The notes under the pieces are model-generated. The model did no database searches, was not told the DNA's origin, and worked only from the letters and a program-made list of their open reading frames with translations. A DNA stretch of 5,699 nt from an uncultured Collinsella sp. (lineage in GTDB: Bacteria > Actinomycetota > Coriobacteriia > Coriobacteriales > Coriobacteriaceae), in assembly GCA_902475245.1 (NCBI GenBank), contig CABRYP010000051.1, positions 1 through 5,699 of the forward strand, written 5' to 3'. The position numbers were made by a program, and so were the translations under genes. Shown in pieces: positions 1 to 5,039 of this stretch (positions are counted from its first letter, which is position 1; every line of letters starts with the position of its first letter).

Positions 1-49
1 TCTGAAACTGTTGACCAATGTTTTGTGTTGGTTTCATTCGTGTTAAACA

Positions 50-91
50 AAAGCGGGGTGGTATCGGCTAACGCCGATACCACCCCGCTTT
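50..91 (-). terminator. Rho-independent terminator of ugd
   Basis: Bases 50-68 and 73-91 form a perfect 19-bp stem around a 4-base loop (TAAC on the plus strand). Read on the minus strand the stem runs into TTTTGTTTAA, a usable U-tract. It lies ~50 bases past the ugd stop codon on the same strand. The design (long perfect stem, 4-base loop) resembles the terminator after rfbD at 4989-5016. The plus-strand side has only a short T run, so it is mainly a minus-strand terminator. Confidence 0.88.
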
Positions 92-141
92 CAACCCAGC
101 AAACTTGCCGAAGCCCGCGCCCACCCAGCACAGCCTCTCCC

Positions 142-345
142 CTAGTCCCTCTTAAACAGATCCCTCGTGTATACCTTGTCCGCCACGTCCGCGAGCTCGT
201 CGCTCCAGCGGTTGGCGACGATCACGTCGCAGCCGGCCTTGAAGGCCTCCAGGTCGTGGGTCACCTCGGAGCCGAAGAACTCCGGCGCCTCCAGCGTGGG
301 CTCGTAGACCACCACGGGCACGCCCTTGGAGTAGTGTCGAGAAAG
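142..345 (-). pseudogene. ugd: UDP-glucose 6-dehydrogenase, C-terminal remnant
   Basis: This is the tail of UDP-glucose 6-dehydrogenase, which oxidises UDP-glucose to UDP-glucuronate with NAD for capsule or exopolysaccharide synthesis in the cytoplasm. About 62 secure residues are visible, from SKGVPVVVYEP to the terminal YTRDLFKRD and the TAG stop at 142-144. They contain the family's C-terminal NAD-domain features: a VYEPTL strand, FFGSEV, CDVIVANR and DKVYTRDLF. A full protein is about 390 residues, so over 80% is missing. The reading frame continues upstream as LSRHY to about 345 and then meets the TAG stop of the IS110 transposase, in the same frame. No 5' part of ugd occurs elsewhere in the window, so simple insertion does not explain the loss; a deletion or rearrangement is also needed. 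A strong terminator follows at 50-91. Family identity is confident; the exact upstream break is uncertain by about 15 bases. Confidence 0.9.
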
Positions 346-351
346 ACGCTC

Positions 352-1590
352 CTATAGGCTGTCAAGTCCTTTATTGGCCGACATTTTAGCATTCAGGTAG
401 CGGTCGTATTCACGTCTGATTTCCTCGCGGGGGCATACGTCTCTTTCTATTTCGCTGAGCCTCACATTCGGAACTCCGAGCTCCCGGGCAATCTGCCGCT
501 GGGTCAGGCCGAGCGATTTTCTCATCGCCGCAAGCTCCTCGCCCCGGGCGTACTTCAGCCTCATGGGGTGCCGTAACGTCGAGTAAACCTCCCTGGCTAT
601 GAATCTCTTTAGGCAGCGCATGGCCTCTCGCTTCGTCTTGCCGTCGGACTTGCGCTTCGCCATGTAGGCGGGCGTTCTCCCGTCCCCGCTCATCCTGCTT
701 ACGGCAATCATGTGGAGGGCTTTATTGGCCTGCCTGTTCCCGCCGCGGTTGGGCCTGTGCCTGTCGGTCTTTCCGCTGGAGGCGGGGATGGGGGACACGC
801 CACAGATCGAAGCGAACCTTGCCTCGCTCGGGATGCGCTCGGGATTGTCGCCCGCGGCGATCGCGAGTTCCGCGGCGCTGACAGTGCCGCACCCCTTCAC
901 CTGCAGGAGGGTCGGTGCTTTGGCCTCGATGATCCGATGCTTGGCGCCCTCCAATCGGCCTGCCTCCTCATCGAGCGCCAGCCAGGTCCTGGCGGGCGCC
1001 TTCAGGGACGCAGGCAGCGGCCCGGCGACGTCGTCTTCCGCATCCGGGCGGCAAGACCCCAGTTTTCTGTCCGGGCCCACTCCCTTGAGCGGCCGGTATT
1101 TGGTCCTGACCCGCTCCGGGGCCGACACCAGGAGGGACCCTATGGCGTTGGATACGCTGGTCATGGTGTTGACGTGTATGGACCTGGCCACCGTAAGGGC
1201 GCGCAGGCCCTCAACCCACCCGTTGTGGGACTTCGGCACTATGCCCTTTCCGGCAGCCACCGCGCGGGCGGCGTGCTCGGCGTCGATGCCGTCGGTCTTG
1301 CCCTCTCCGACCCGCCTCTTTTCCCTCTTGGGACGAAGTACTTCGAAGACGGCATAGCCGGTCTTCATCAGGTAGGAGCAGAGGCCGGCGCCATACGACG
1401 TCGTTCCCTCCATGCCTACCGCCGTGCTGCCCGACGGGTCGCCGATTTCCTCCGCAAGTTGTCTGTAGCCCCTCTCGTCGGCGGAAAACGACCCGGAAGA
1501 GACGGGTCTGCCGAGCCCATCGAGGACGACCAGGACATGGAAGTCTTTGTGGGTGTCCACCCCCGCGTAGATCATTGCGCATTCCCGCAT
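352..1590 (-). CDS. IS110-family transposase (DEDD recombinase) with C-terminal HTH
   Basis: A 412-residue recombinase that would catalyse excision and insertion of its own element. The N-terminal RuvC-like DEDD domain (about 6-165) shows GVDTHKD (D12), VGMEGTTSYG (E61) and DGIDAEHAARA (D100, D103), which fit the four acidic residues. The C-terminal Tnp domain (about 225-310, Transposase_20 type) has VKGCGTVSAAELA, then ICGVSPIPASSGKTDRHR with the candidate catalytic serine at S271 or S272, then the basic NRGGNRQANKAL stretch. After the usual end (MRCLKRFIAREVYSTLR, about 340) comes an extra ~70 residues with an XRE-like helix-turn-helix (about 351-384, LGLTQRQIARELGV). The ATG at 1590 has GAGAGG seven bases upstream; an in-frame ATG at 1575 would give a start closer to the family norm. 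The frame is open and all motifs are present, so it looks functional. It lies directly downstream of the candidate bridge RNA and ends at the ugd remnant. Confidence 0.95.
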   Translation of the reverse strand: MRECAMIYAGVDTHKDFHVLVVLDGLGRPVSSGSFSADERGYRQLAEEIGDPSGSTAVGMEGTTSYGAGLCSYLMKTGYAVFEVLRPKREKRRVGEGKTDGIDAEHAARAVAAGKGIVPKSHNGWVEGLRALTVARSIHVNTMTSVSNAIGSLLVSAPERVRTKYRPLKGVGPDRKLGSCRPDAEDDVAGPLPASLKAPARTWLALDEEAGRLEGAKHRIIEAKAPTLLQVKGCGTVSAAELAIAAGDNPERIPSEARFASICGVSPIPASSGKTDRHRPNRGGNRQANKALHMIAVSRMSGDGRTPAYMAKRKSDGKTKREAMRCLKRFIAREVYSTLRHPMRLKYARGEELAAMRKSLGLTQRQIARELGVPNVRLSEIERDVCPREEIRREYDRYLNAKMSANKGLDSL

Positions 1591-1612
1591 GTCTCCACCT
1601 CTCCCATCGGAA

Positions 1613-1716
1613 GCCAGCCGTTCCGGGATCGGATGCCAGACACTACACTGACGGGGGTGCTATAGGGGCGTTGCGGTTCCGTGGTGCACCCAGGCTCCTA
1701 TTAGGTCATGGCTGGC
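1613..1716 (-). other. Donor-binding-loop candidate of the bridge RNA
   Basis: An outer stem pairs 1613-1619 with 1710-1716 (gccagcc/ggctggc, plus two further pairs inward, one a wobble). An inner stem pairs 1655-1660 with 1686-1691 (gggtgc/gcaccc). Between them is an internal loop. Its 5' side on the RNA (1709-1692) contains ATAGGAGC, identical to the transposase-strand sequence at 355-348 at the element's distal end. Its 3' side (1654-1622) contains GTAGTGTC, which is complementary to the transposase strand at 338-331. Matching donor ends is what a donor loop does; the second match lies on the ugd side and fits less neatly. The long 3' side of the loop is not resolved by eye. Confidence 0.42.
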
Positions 1717-1724
1717 GTCTCGGA

Positions 1725-1809
1725 GCGTCGGCGGCAGGGGCGACATGTCTTTCGAAGGTCAGCCTCGCGGCGACGGTTGGTGTATGAGTCAGCCCCTGCC
1801 GCCGGACGC
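1725..1809 (-). other. Target-binding-loop candidate of the bridge RNA
   Basis: Bases 1725-1741 pair with 1792-1809 over 17 pairs with a single bulged base at 1804. Inside, 1758-1764 pairs with 1769-1774 (six pairs, A1761 bulged) around a loop that reads GCGA on the RNA strand, a GNRA tetraloop. This leaves a 17-base 5' side (1791-1775) and a 16-base 3' side (1757-1742), the two-sided internal loop expected for left and right target guides. The 3' side contains GAAAGAC, complementary to GTCTTTC at 347-341 on the transposase strand, right at the junction with ugd. Confidence 0.52.
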
Positions 1810-1932
1810 AATCCAAATAGCGTCTATGCAACAGGATGACATTCAACGCCAATCGGATGCATATGATTATCAGTGTTGGTGTAAGGGGCCGCTTCCCTTG
1901 CCGCAGAATGCAGGGAGCGGCTATCGCCTGGA

Positions 1933-1938
1933 ATTCTA
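1933..1938 (-). promoter_or_regulatory. Possible -10 box for bridge RNA and transposase
   Basis: TAGAAT on the minus strand matches the TATAAT consensus at five of six positions. It would start transcription near 1926, a few bases before the 5' stem-loop at 1921. No good -35 hexamer is visible at the right distance (TTCGAA or similar is weak), so the call rests mostly on position. Confidence 0.25.
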
Positions 1939-1978
1939 ATTGTTGAAGTTAGGATTCGAAGAAAGGCAATAACCGCAT

Positions 1979-2225
1979 ATGGACAAGATACACGAGATCG
2001 CGGGCGTCAGGCCCTGATTCCGAGCTTCGACGACGGCATGGTGAACATGGCCGAGCCCATAAGGCTGATGGCCGAGTCGTTCATCTAAGAGATTATGGAC
2101 GCCCATGCCGACGAGGCATGCGAGGCCGGTACCGGCTCTCCTACATCTGGCTCGACGCCACCTACATCAAGAGCCGCAGCGAGGGCCGGGGACGGTCGAC
2201 CGCGCCTGTCACGGTCACATAGCCG
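1979..2225 (+). pseudogene. IS256/Mutator-family transposase remnant
   Basis: Broken start of an IS256 (Mutator) DDE transposase. Translation from the ATG at 1979 gives MDKIHEIAGVRP and then TGA at 2015. Shifting one base recovers the family-like LIPSFDDGMVNMAEPIRLMAESFI, which ends in a TAA where a glutamine codon CAA is likely (C to T, 2086-2088). After it the frame resumes as EIMDAHADEACEAG. This joins near 2129 to a distant part of the protein, in another frame: RLSYIWLDATYIKSRSEGRGRSTAPVTVT (split here: RLSYIWLDATYI and KSRSEGRGRST). That block includes the catalytic-core LDATY signature. So there is a one-base loss, a nonsense change and a large internal deletion, after which homology fades by about 2225. 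The intact protein would be about 400 residues. The gene runs opposite to KAP and IS110 and cannot be functional. Assignment rests on remembered family motifs. Confidence 0.72.
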
Positions 2226-2250
2226 GTCCAAAGAAACGTCCGAATCCCCA

Positions 2251-4503
2251 TCACACCCTCCTGCAATTTCGTCTCCAACGCGCAAGGAGCATACCAGCTT
2301 CTACGGCAGTGACCTCGTTCCTATCATCATCGTCTCTAATCGCAACGCAGAAAGCTGCCGCAACCAGCTGGCAGTCTTCCGGCAACTCAAAAAAGCTGCC
2401 GTCTGTGCAAGCCTCAGCAAGAAGACCGTCGACCTTTGCGAGTCCGACCACCTTTGCGACAGCAGTCTTATCGAATGAGAAGCTCGTTACTTCGTTGCTG
2501 CCCAGCAAGGTGTAGCGCTTCGACCCGAACGAGAGAAAAGACGCGCACCCCGCCCCGTCAGCATTGGCAATTCTTTTCGCATAAGCCATGAATTCATTGG
2601 GTTTACGCTCCTTGAGCAAAATCAACGCATAATGACACTCATCGTCTAGGAACAGGTTCCTTGCGGCGGCGTCCTCGCCTACCTTGGCGCAAACGGCATC
2701 GGAAAGCTCGAAAATGCCTCCTTCGGGTAAAAGTGTCTTGCAGCCGCCGTTTCCCGTATGGTTCAGACTGTTCAGCTGCCCTATCAAGAAAAGCGCGAGC
2801 GGATAGATAACTCTCCCCTTACTCTCGTCCACCGACGCTCGCAGAATCTCGTCAGACTTAGTAGGCCCCAACCGTTTGAACAGTAACTCGATGAGTCTGA
2901 TGAGTTCCAGGTCGGCACTCGTCGAGGCAAAAGGGGCGTAGCGCTTTTCCTTGCTCAGACCCAAGACCAAAAGGCACGCCCTGGTGACGATTTCGGCACG
3001 TCCTTCCTCCAAAGTCGATACATGGGCCCTCATAGCCGACACAAAGTCGATCATGCTCCCCGCTTCAGCGTGCCTGTGCAGGTCTTCGAGCAACACTCCG
3101 CCCTCGCTCACGTTCAACGCATCCAGCACCTCGTGAACATCGATTCCGTCCGGTATGTTCGAATGGAAGTATAGATCGAAGGAATCGGCCCGCCAGATTG
3201 CGTTCAAGCTCTTCCTTGAGTAATAGACGCAATGACTCATGCCAGTTTTATTTGCCACCCGCGGGAAGAGCCTGCATACGGCCTCGACCGCCCACTTGGC
3301 CTCAGAGCTCGGGACTAGCCCAGAAAACCGCTCCTTCAAATTGGCGAGGGTGTCTTTCGGATCACCGCTAATCGTATACGACGACGATCCAATCGTGCCG
3401 CATAGGAAGTCCTTGTGCACGCGAACCCAATCGACGACTTTTGGCACCTTGAGCTCCAGTACCGCCAAGGCGACGACGTCCTCGAAGCAGCAGAATCGCG
3501 GCAGGATGCTCAACTTCGCCTTCAGCGCGTTCGAGAATCGCCGAACCTCCCTTATGGTGGAGAACCGATTGTTCAGAAACGTCAGGCAGACGCCGTTCCA
3601 CCTCTTGTCGTCAAGGTCCTCTCGCCTGTAGGAAAACGCTTCGAAAATCGCGTCGATGTCCTTGAGGAGTATCCGCTCCAAATCGCCCGATGAAATGGAC
3701 GGCAGGCGCACAGGGACTTGGACCACCTTCTCTAGGTATTCGGCGCCATCGCACTTCTGGACTTCACTCAAAGCCCGCGTAACCACCTCCTCATCGAATG
3801 AAAGAAGGTAATTTATCTTGGGAAGTTTCGCCAGAGAGGCGACGAGCTGAAACACCATACGCACCTGATCGTTCGGCAGCCGATCAATGTCGTCGATAAT
3901 CACTACGACCCGCCCATCGAACTTGAGGAGCTCCTCCTCAAGTCTCTGTTTCTTCGCGGAGACGCTTCCCGCCCTATCTGCAGATTTCCTCAACCTGCTC
4001 GTCAAACGATTGCCGAAGGCGGGCACAGCAACGCCCGCAAGCGGCGCGCCCGCTAAACTGGCAGCGGCGCCGGCGGTCATCAACAAGGCTTCAGAATATG
4101 CCGCAAAGGCATTGAGCACCTCGGGGCGCTTACCGCGCAGCTTGCCGAATAGCTTGCGCCGCCCATATGCATCTTTATCAAGCGCACCCTCAACTTCCTT
4201 AAGGAACTGAGCGAGCAGCTGCTCGGCCGTGAGGTAATTCCAGGGCTCGAAACGGACGACCGAGACGCCCGCCTTTCCGTCATCGTCTTTTCGGGAGAGC
4301 GCATTTTCAACGAGGTTTATAACCGAAGTCTTGCCTGAGCCCCAAGGCCCGTACAAACCAATGACAAGCGACTCAGGGCCAGCTGCGGATTTCAAAATAT
4401 CAGCCAGCCTCTCAGCGAAAGGGATCCTTCCGATAAGATCTTGCTCCCTCGCCTTGATTGGCGTATCGGTGGCAAGAGATAAGTTGGAGTTATCCAAGGC
4501 CAC
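2251..4503 (-). CDS. KAP-family P-loop NTPase
   Basis: A protein of about 750 residues of the KAP NTPase group of STAND-like P-loop ATPases. The N-terminal NTPase domain has LIGLYGPWGSGKTS-type Walker A (G52-S60, K58 binding phosphate; visible as VIGLYGPWGSGKTS), the KAP-typical VVRFEPWNYL (82-91), Walker B VVVIIDDIDRLP (199-210, D204/D205) and NYLLSFDEEVVTRAL (231-245). A small hydrophobic patch lies between Walker A and B (about 138-163), where KAP proteins often carry membrane segments; here it is alanine/glycine-rich and marginal. Residues ~330-750 are helical-looking and not recognised. The listed start is GTG (4503), but GGGAGG lies only two bases before it; the TTG two codons on (4497) has eight-base spacing and may be the true start. 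The gene stands alone between transposon remnants and is less GC-rich than the flanking sugar genes, suggesting transfer. Some KAP proteins (PifA) act in phage exclusion; function here is unknown. Confidence 0.92.
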   Translation of the reverse strand: MALDNSNLSLATDTPIKAREQDLIGRIPFAERLADILKSAAGPESLVIGLYGPWGSGKTSVINLVENALSRKDDDGKAGVSVVRFEPWNYLTAEQLLAQFLKEVEGALDKDAYGRRKLFGKLRGKRPEVLNAFAAYSEALLMTAGAAASLAGAPLAGVAVPAFGNRLTSRLRKSADRAGSVSAKKQRLEEELLKFDGRVVVIIDDIDRLPNDQVRMVFQLVASLAKLPKINYLLSFDEEVVTRALSEVQKCDGAEYLEKVVQVPVRLPSISSGDLERILLKDIDAIFEAFSYRREDLDDKRWNGVCLTFLNNRFSTIREVRRFSNALKAKLSILPRFCCFEDVVALAVLELKVPKVVDWVRVHKDFLCGTIGSSSYTISGDPKDTLANLKERFSGLVPSSEAKWAVEAVCRLFPRVANKTGMSHCVYYSRKSLNAIWRADSFDLYFHSNIPDGIDVHEVLDALNVSEGGVLLEDLHRHAEAGSMIDFVSAMRAHVSTLEEGRAEIVTRACLLVLGLSKEKRYAPFASTSADLELIRLIELLFKRLGPTKSDEILRASVDESKGRVIYPLALFLIGQLNSLNHTGNGGCKTLLPEGGIFELSDAVCAKVGEDAAARNLFLDDECHYALILLKERKPNEFMAYAKRIANADGAGCASFLSFGSKRYTLLGSNEVTSFSFDKTAVAKVVGLAKVDGLLAEACTDGSFFELPEDCQLVAAAFCVAIRDDDDRNEVTAVEAGMLLARWRRNCRRV

Positions 4504-4504
4504 T

Positions 4505-4512
4505 ACCTCCCA
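4505..4512 (-). promoter_or_regulatory. KAP ribosome binding site deciding the start codon
   Basis: On the minus strand GGGAGG is followed by TA and then the GTG at 4503, a gap too short for normal initiation. Counting to the TTG at 4497-4495 gives eight bases, which is normal. An ATG overlapping the site (4515-4513) is out of frame and stops after seven codons. TTG at 4497 is therefore a good alternative start, shortening the protein by two residues. Confidence 0.5.
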
Positions 4513-4564
4513 TTACAGTCAGAAATGAGCTATTCGATATCCCGTTGATGTATTTCCCCGGTGT

Positions 4565-4783
4565 TGGACACGATGCAAGCAAGCCCGAAAGGGCCGCCGA
4601 TCGGGCGCCCACGTACGGCCGTCTGCCCCTGCCCCGAAGAGGGCCGGGGGGCGTTGCCGGCGCGGACGCCGCCGTTTCAGACGACTGATAGGAAACTGCC
4701 GGACCTCAGGGAAGATGGCCACGGCCAGGTAATGTGGGTGTCGCGGGAAACGGCTTCCGATCGACCGACGATTGGAGGATACC
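4565..4783 (+). ncRNA. Structured leader of the IS110 remnant, possible relic bridge RNA
   Basis: This GC-rich stretch precedes the second, broken IS110 transposase, just where an IS110-group bridge RNA would be made. It is rich in small hairpins: gccc-GAAA-gggc at 4583-4594 (a GNRA loop), or alternatively gcccga 4583-4588 with tcgggc 4601-4606. An outer stem cgtctg/cagacg pairs 4620-4625 with 4678-4683 and encloses further G/C-rich pairings. A good ribosome binding site (GGAGG, 4774-4778) follows. No protein is recognised here. The RNA role is inferred from position and family; the element is dead, so any RNA would be a relic. Confidence 0.4.
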
Positions 4784-4932
4784 ATGGCCAACAACGCAGC
4801 GCCCACGAGGAGGACCGTCCTCGGGCTCGACGTCGGGAAGGCCCTCCACTGAGCCTGCATGCTCACCCGGGACGGGGGGTCGCCGTCAACCGCCCCGTCG
4901 CGATCTCCGAGCATGAGCTCGACAGGCTGTTC
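4784..4932 (+). pseudogene. IS110-family transposase, N-terminal remnant
   Basis: ATG at 4784 follows GGAGG with five-base spacing and gives MANNAAPTRRTVLGLDVGKALH, the start of an IS110-type DEDD transposase with the first catalytic aspartate in GLDVGK. It then hits TGA at 4850-4852 where a tryptophan (TGG) is expected, so this looks like a G-to-A nonsense change. The next residues ACMLTRDG still fit. A one-base loss in the G run at 4874-4879 shifts the frame, after which VAVNRPVAISEHELDRLF continues in another frame up to about 4932. Homology then stops abruptly; some 300 or more residues are absent. It is not a copy of the intact IS110 at 352-1590: the N-termini differ throughout and the orientation is opposite. 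It separates KAP from rfbD. Confidence 0.75.
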
Positions 4933-4933
4933 T

Positions 4934-5002
4934 CGCTTGATGACCGCAGCCGCGCTTGCCGCGGCAGGACTTTACGCTAGGCACAAGAAAAGTCGCCGTT
5001 AG
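4934..5002 (+). pseudogene. Possible C-terminal tail of a wall-anchored surface protein
   Basis: Right after the IS110 remnant ends, the plus strand reads RLMTAAALAAAGLYARHKKS then RR and a TAG at 5000-5002. A hydrophobic alanine-rich run of about 14 residues followed by a basic tail (RHKKSRR) at a C-terminus resembles the end of a sortase sorting signal. No LPxTG motif is left because the upstream part is replaced by transposon sequence. The stop lies at the top of the hairpin 4989-5016. This could equally be chance reading of GC-rich DNA or more of the IS110 remnant in another frame. Confidence 0.25.
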
Positions 5003-5016
5003 AGAACGGCGACTTT
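4989..5016 (-). terminator. Rho-independent terminator of rfbD
   Basis: Bases 4989-5000 and 5005-5016 make a perfect 12-bp stem with a 4-base loop (AGAG on the plus strand). On the minus strand it is followed by TTTCTTGT, making a T-rich tail that starts 24 bases past the rfbD stop codon. The plus-strand side (TTTAACT) is weaker, so it may also stop plus-strand transcripts from the transposon remnants but mainly serves rfbD. Confidence 0.85.
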
Positions 5017-5039
5017 AACTCTCGCATATTTAAGAGCGG

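Larger units (their letters stand above)
1605..1927 (-). ncRNA. Candidate IS110 bridge RNA
   Basis: IS110-group elements such as IS621 make a structured RNA from the noncoding end upstream of the transposase; it base-pairs with both target and donor DNA. The leader here has the expected parts in the expected order on the minus strand. There is a 5' stem-loop (1912-1921 with 1888-1898, ten pairs and one bulge). A large two-sided loop on a 17-bp stem follows (1725-1809, target-loop candidate). A second two-sided loop sits beside the start codon (1613-1716, donor-loop candidate). About 77 bases between the first two parts (1811-1887) show only a weak pairing (1825-1830 with 1858-1863). No convincing protein is encoded. 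Folding was done by eye and the RNA ends are guesses; the role follows from position and family knowledge. Confidence 0.6.
340..1975 (-). mobile_element. IS110-family insertion sequence (approximate ends)
   Basis: The element consists of a transposase gene (352-1590) and a long structured leader upstream of it (1591 to about 1940). A leader on the 5' side with a very short 3' end is the IS110-group layout; the IS1111 group carries its RNA on the 3' side. IS110 elements normally lack long terminal inverted repeats and make little or no target duplication, and none is obvious here. The transposase-distal end must lie between the stop codon and the secure ugd codons (about 331-351). The other end lies between the presumed RNA promoter and the IS256 remnant (about 1940-1978). 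A related motif, tcga(a)gaaag, occurs near both proposed ends (337-345 and 1956-1965). The ends given are estimates. Confidence 0.65.

Noticed and set aside
1..49. Possible promoter (TTGACC at 11-16)
   Set aside because: No acceptable -10 hexamer at 16-18 bases spacing; nothing else is recognisable in these bases.
25..357. 110-codon plus-strand open frame over the ugd tail
   Set aside because: Runs through the ugd terminator and antisense to clear ugd codons.
712..1665. 317-codon plus-strand open frame, and the other long frames opposite the IS110 transposase
   Set aside because: Antisense shadows of a GC-rich gene with clear DEDD motifs on the minus strand; their translations show no domain.
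348..1701. gctcctat direct repeat (348-355 and 1694-1701) as target duplication bounding a 1.35-kb element
   Set aside because: This would cut the leader to ~100 bases and exclude the strong 1725-1809 stem; a donor-guide match explains the repeat better, though it is not excluded.
1575..1939. Plus-strand open frames of 70 and 64 codons in the IS110 leader
   Set aside because: They overlap the paired structures, have no good ribosome binding sites and no recognisable protein character.
2095..2515. Plus-strand frames of 127 and 136 codons
   Set aside because: They begin in the IS256 relic and run antisense into the KAP 3' end; only the first residues (MDAHADEACEAG) are meaningful.
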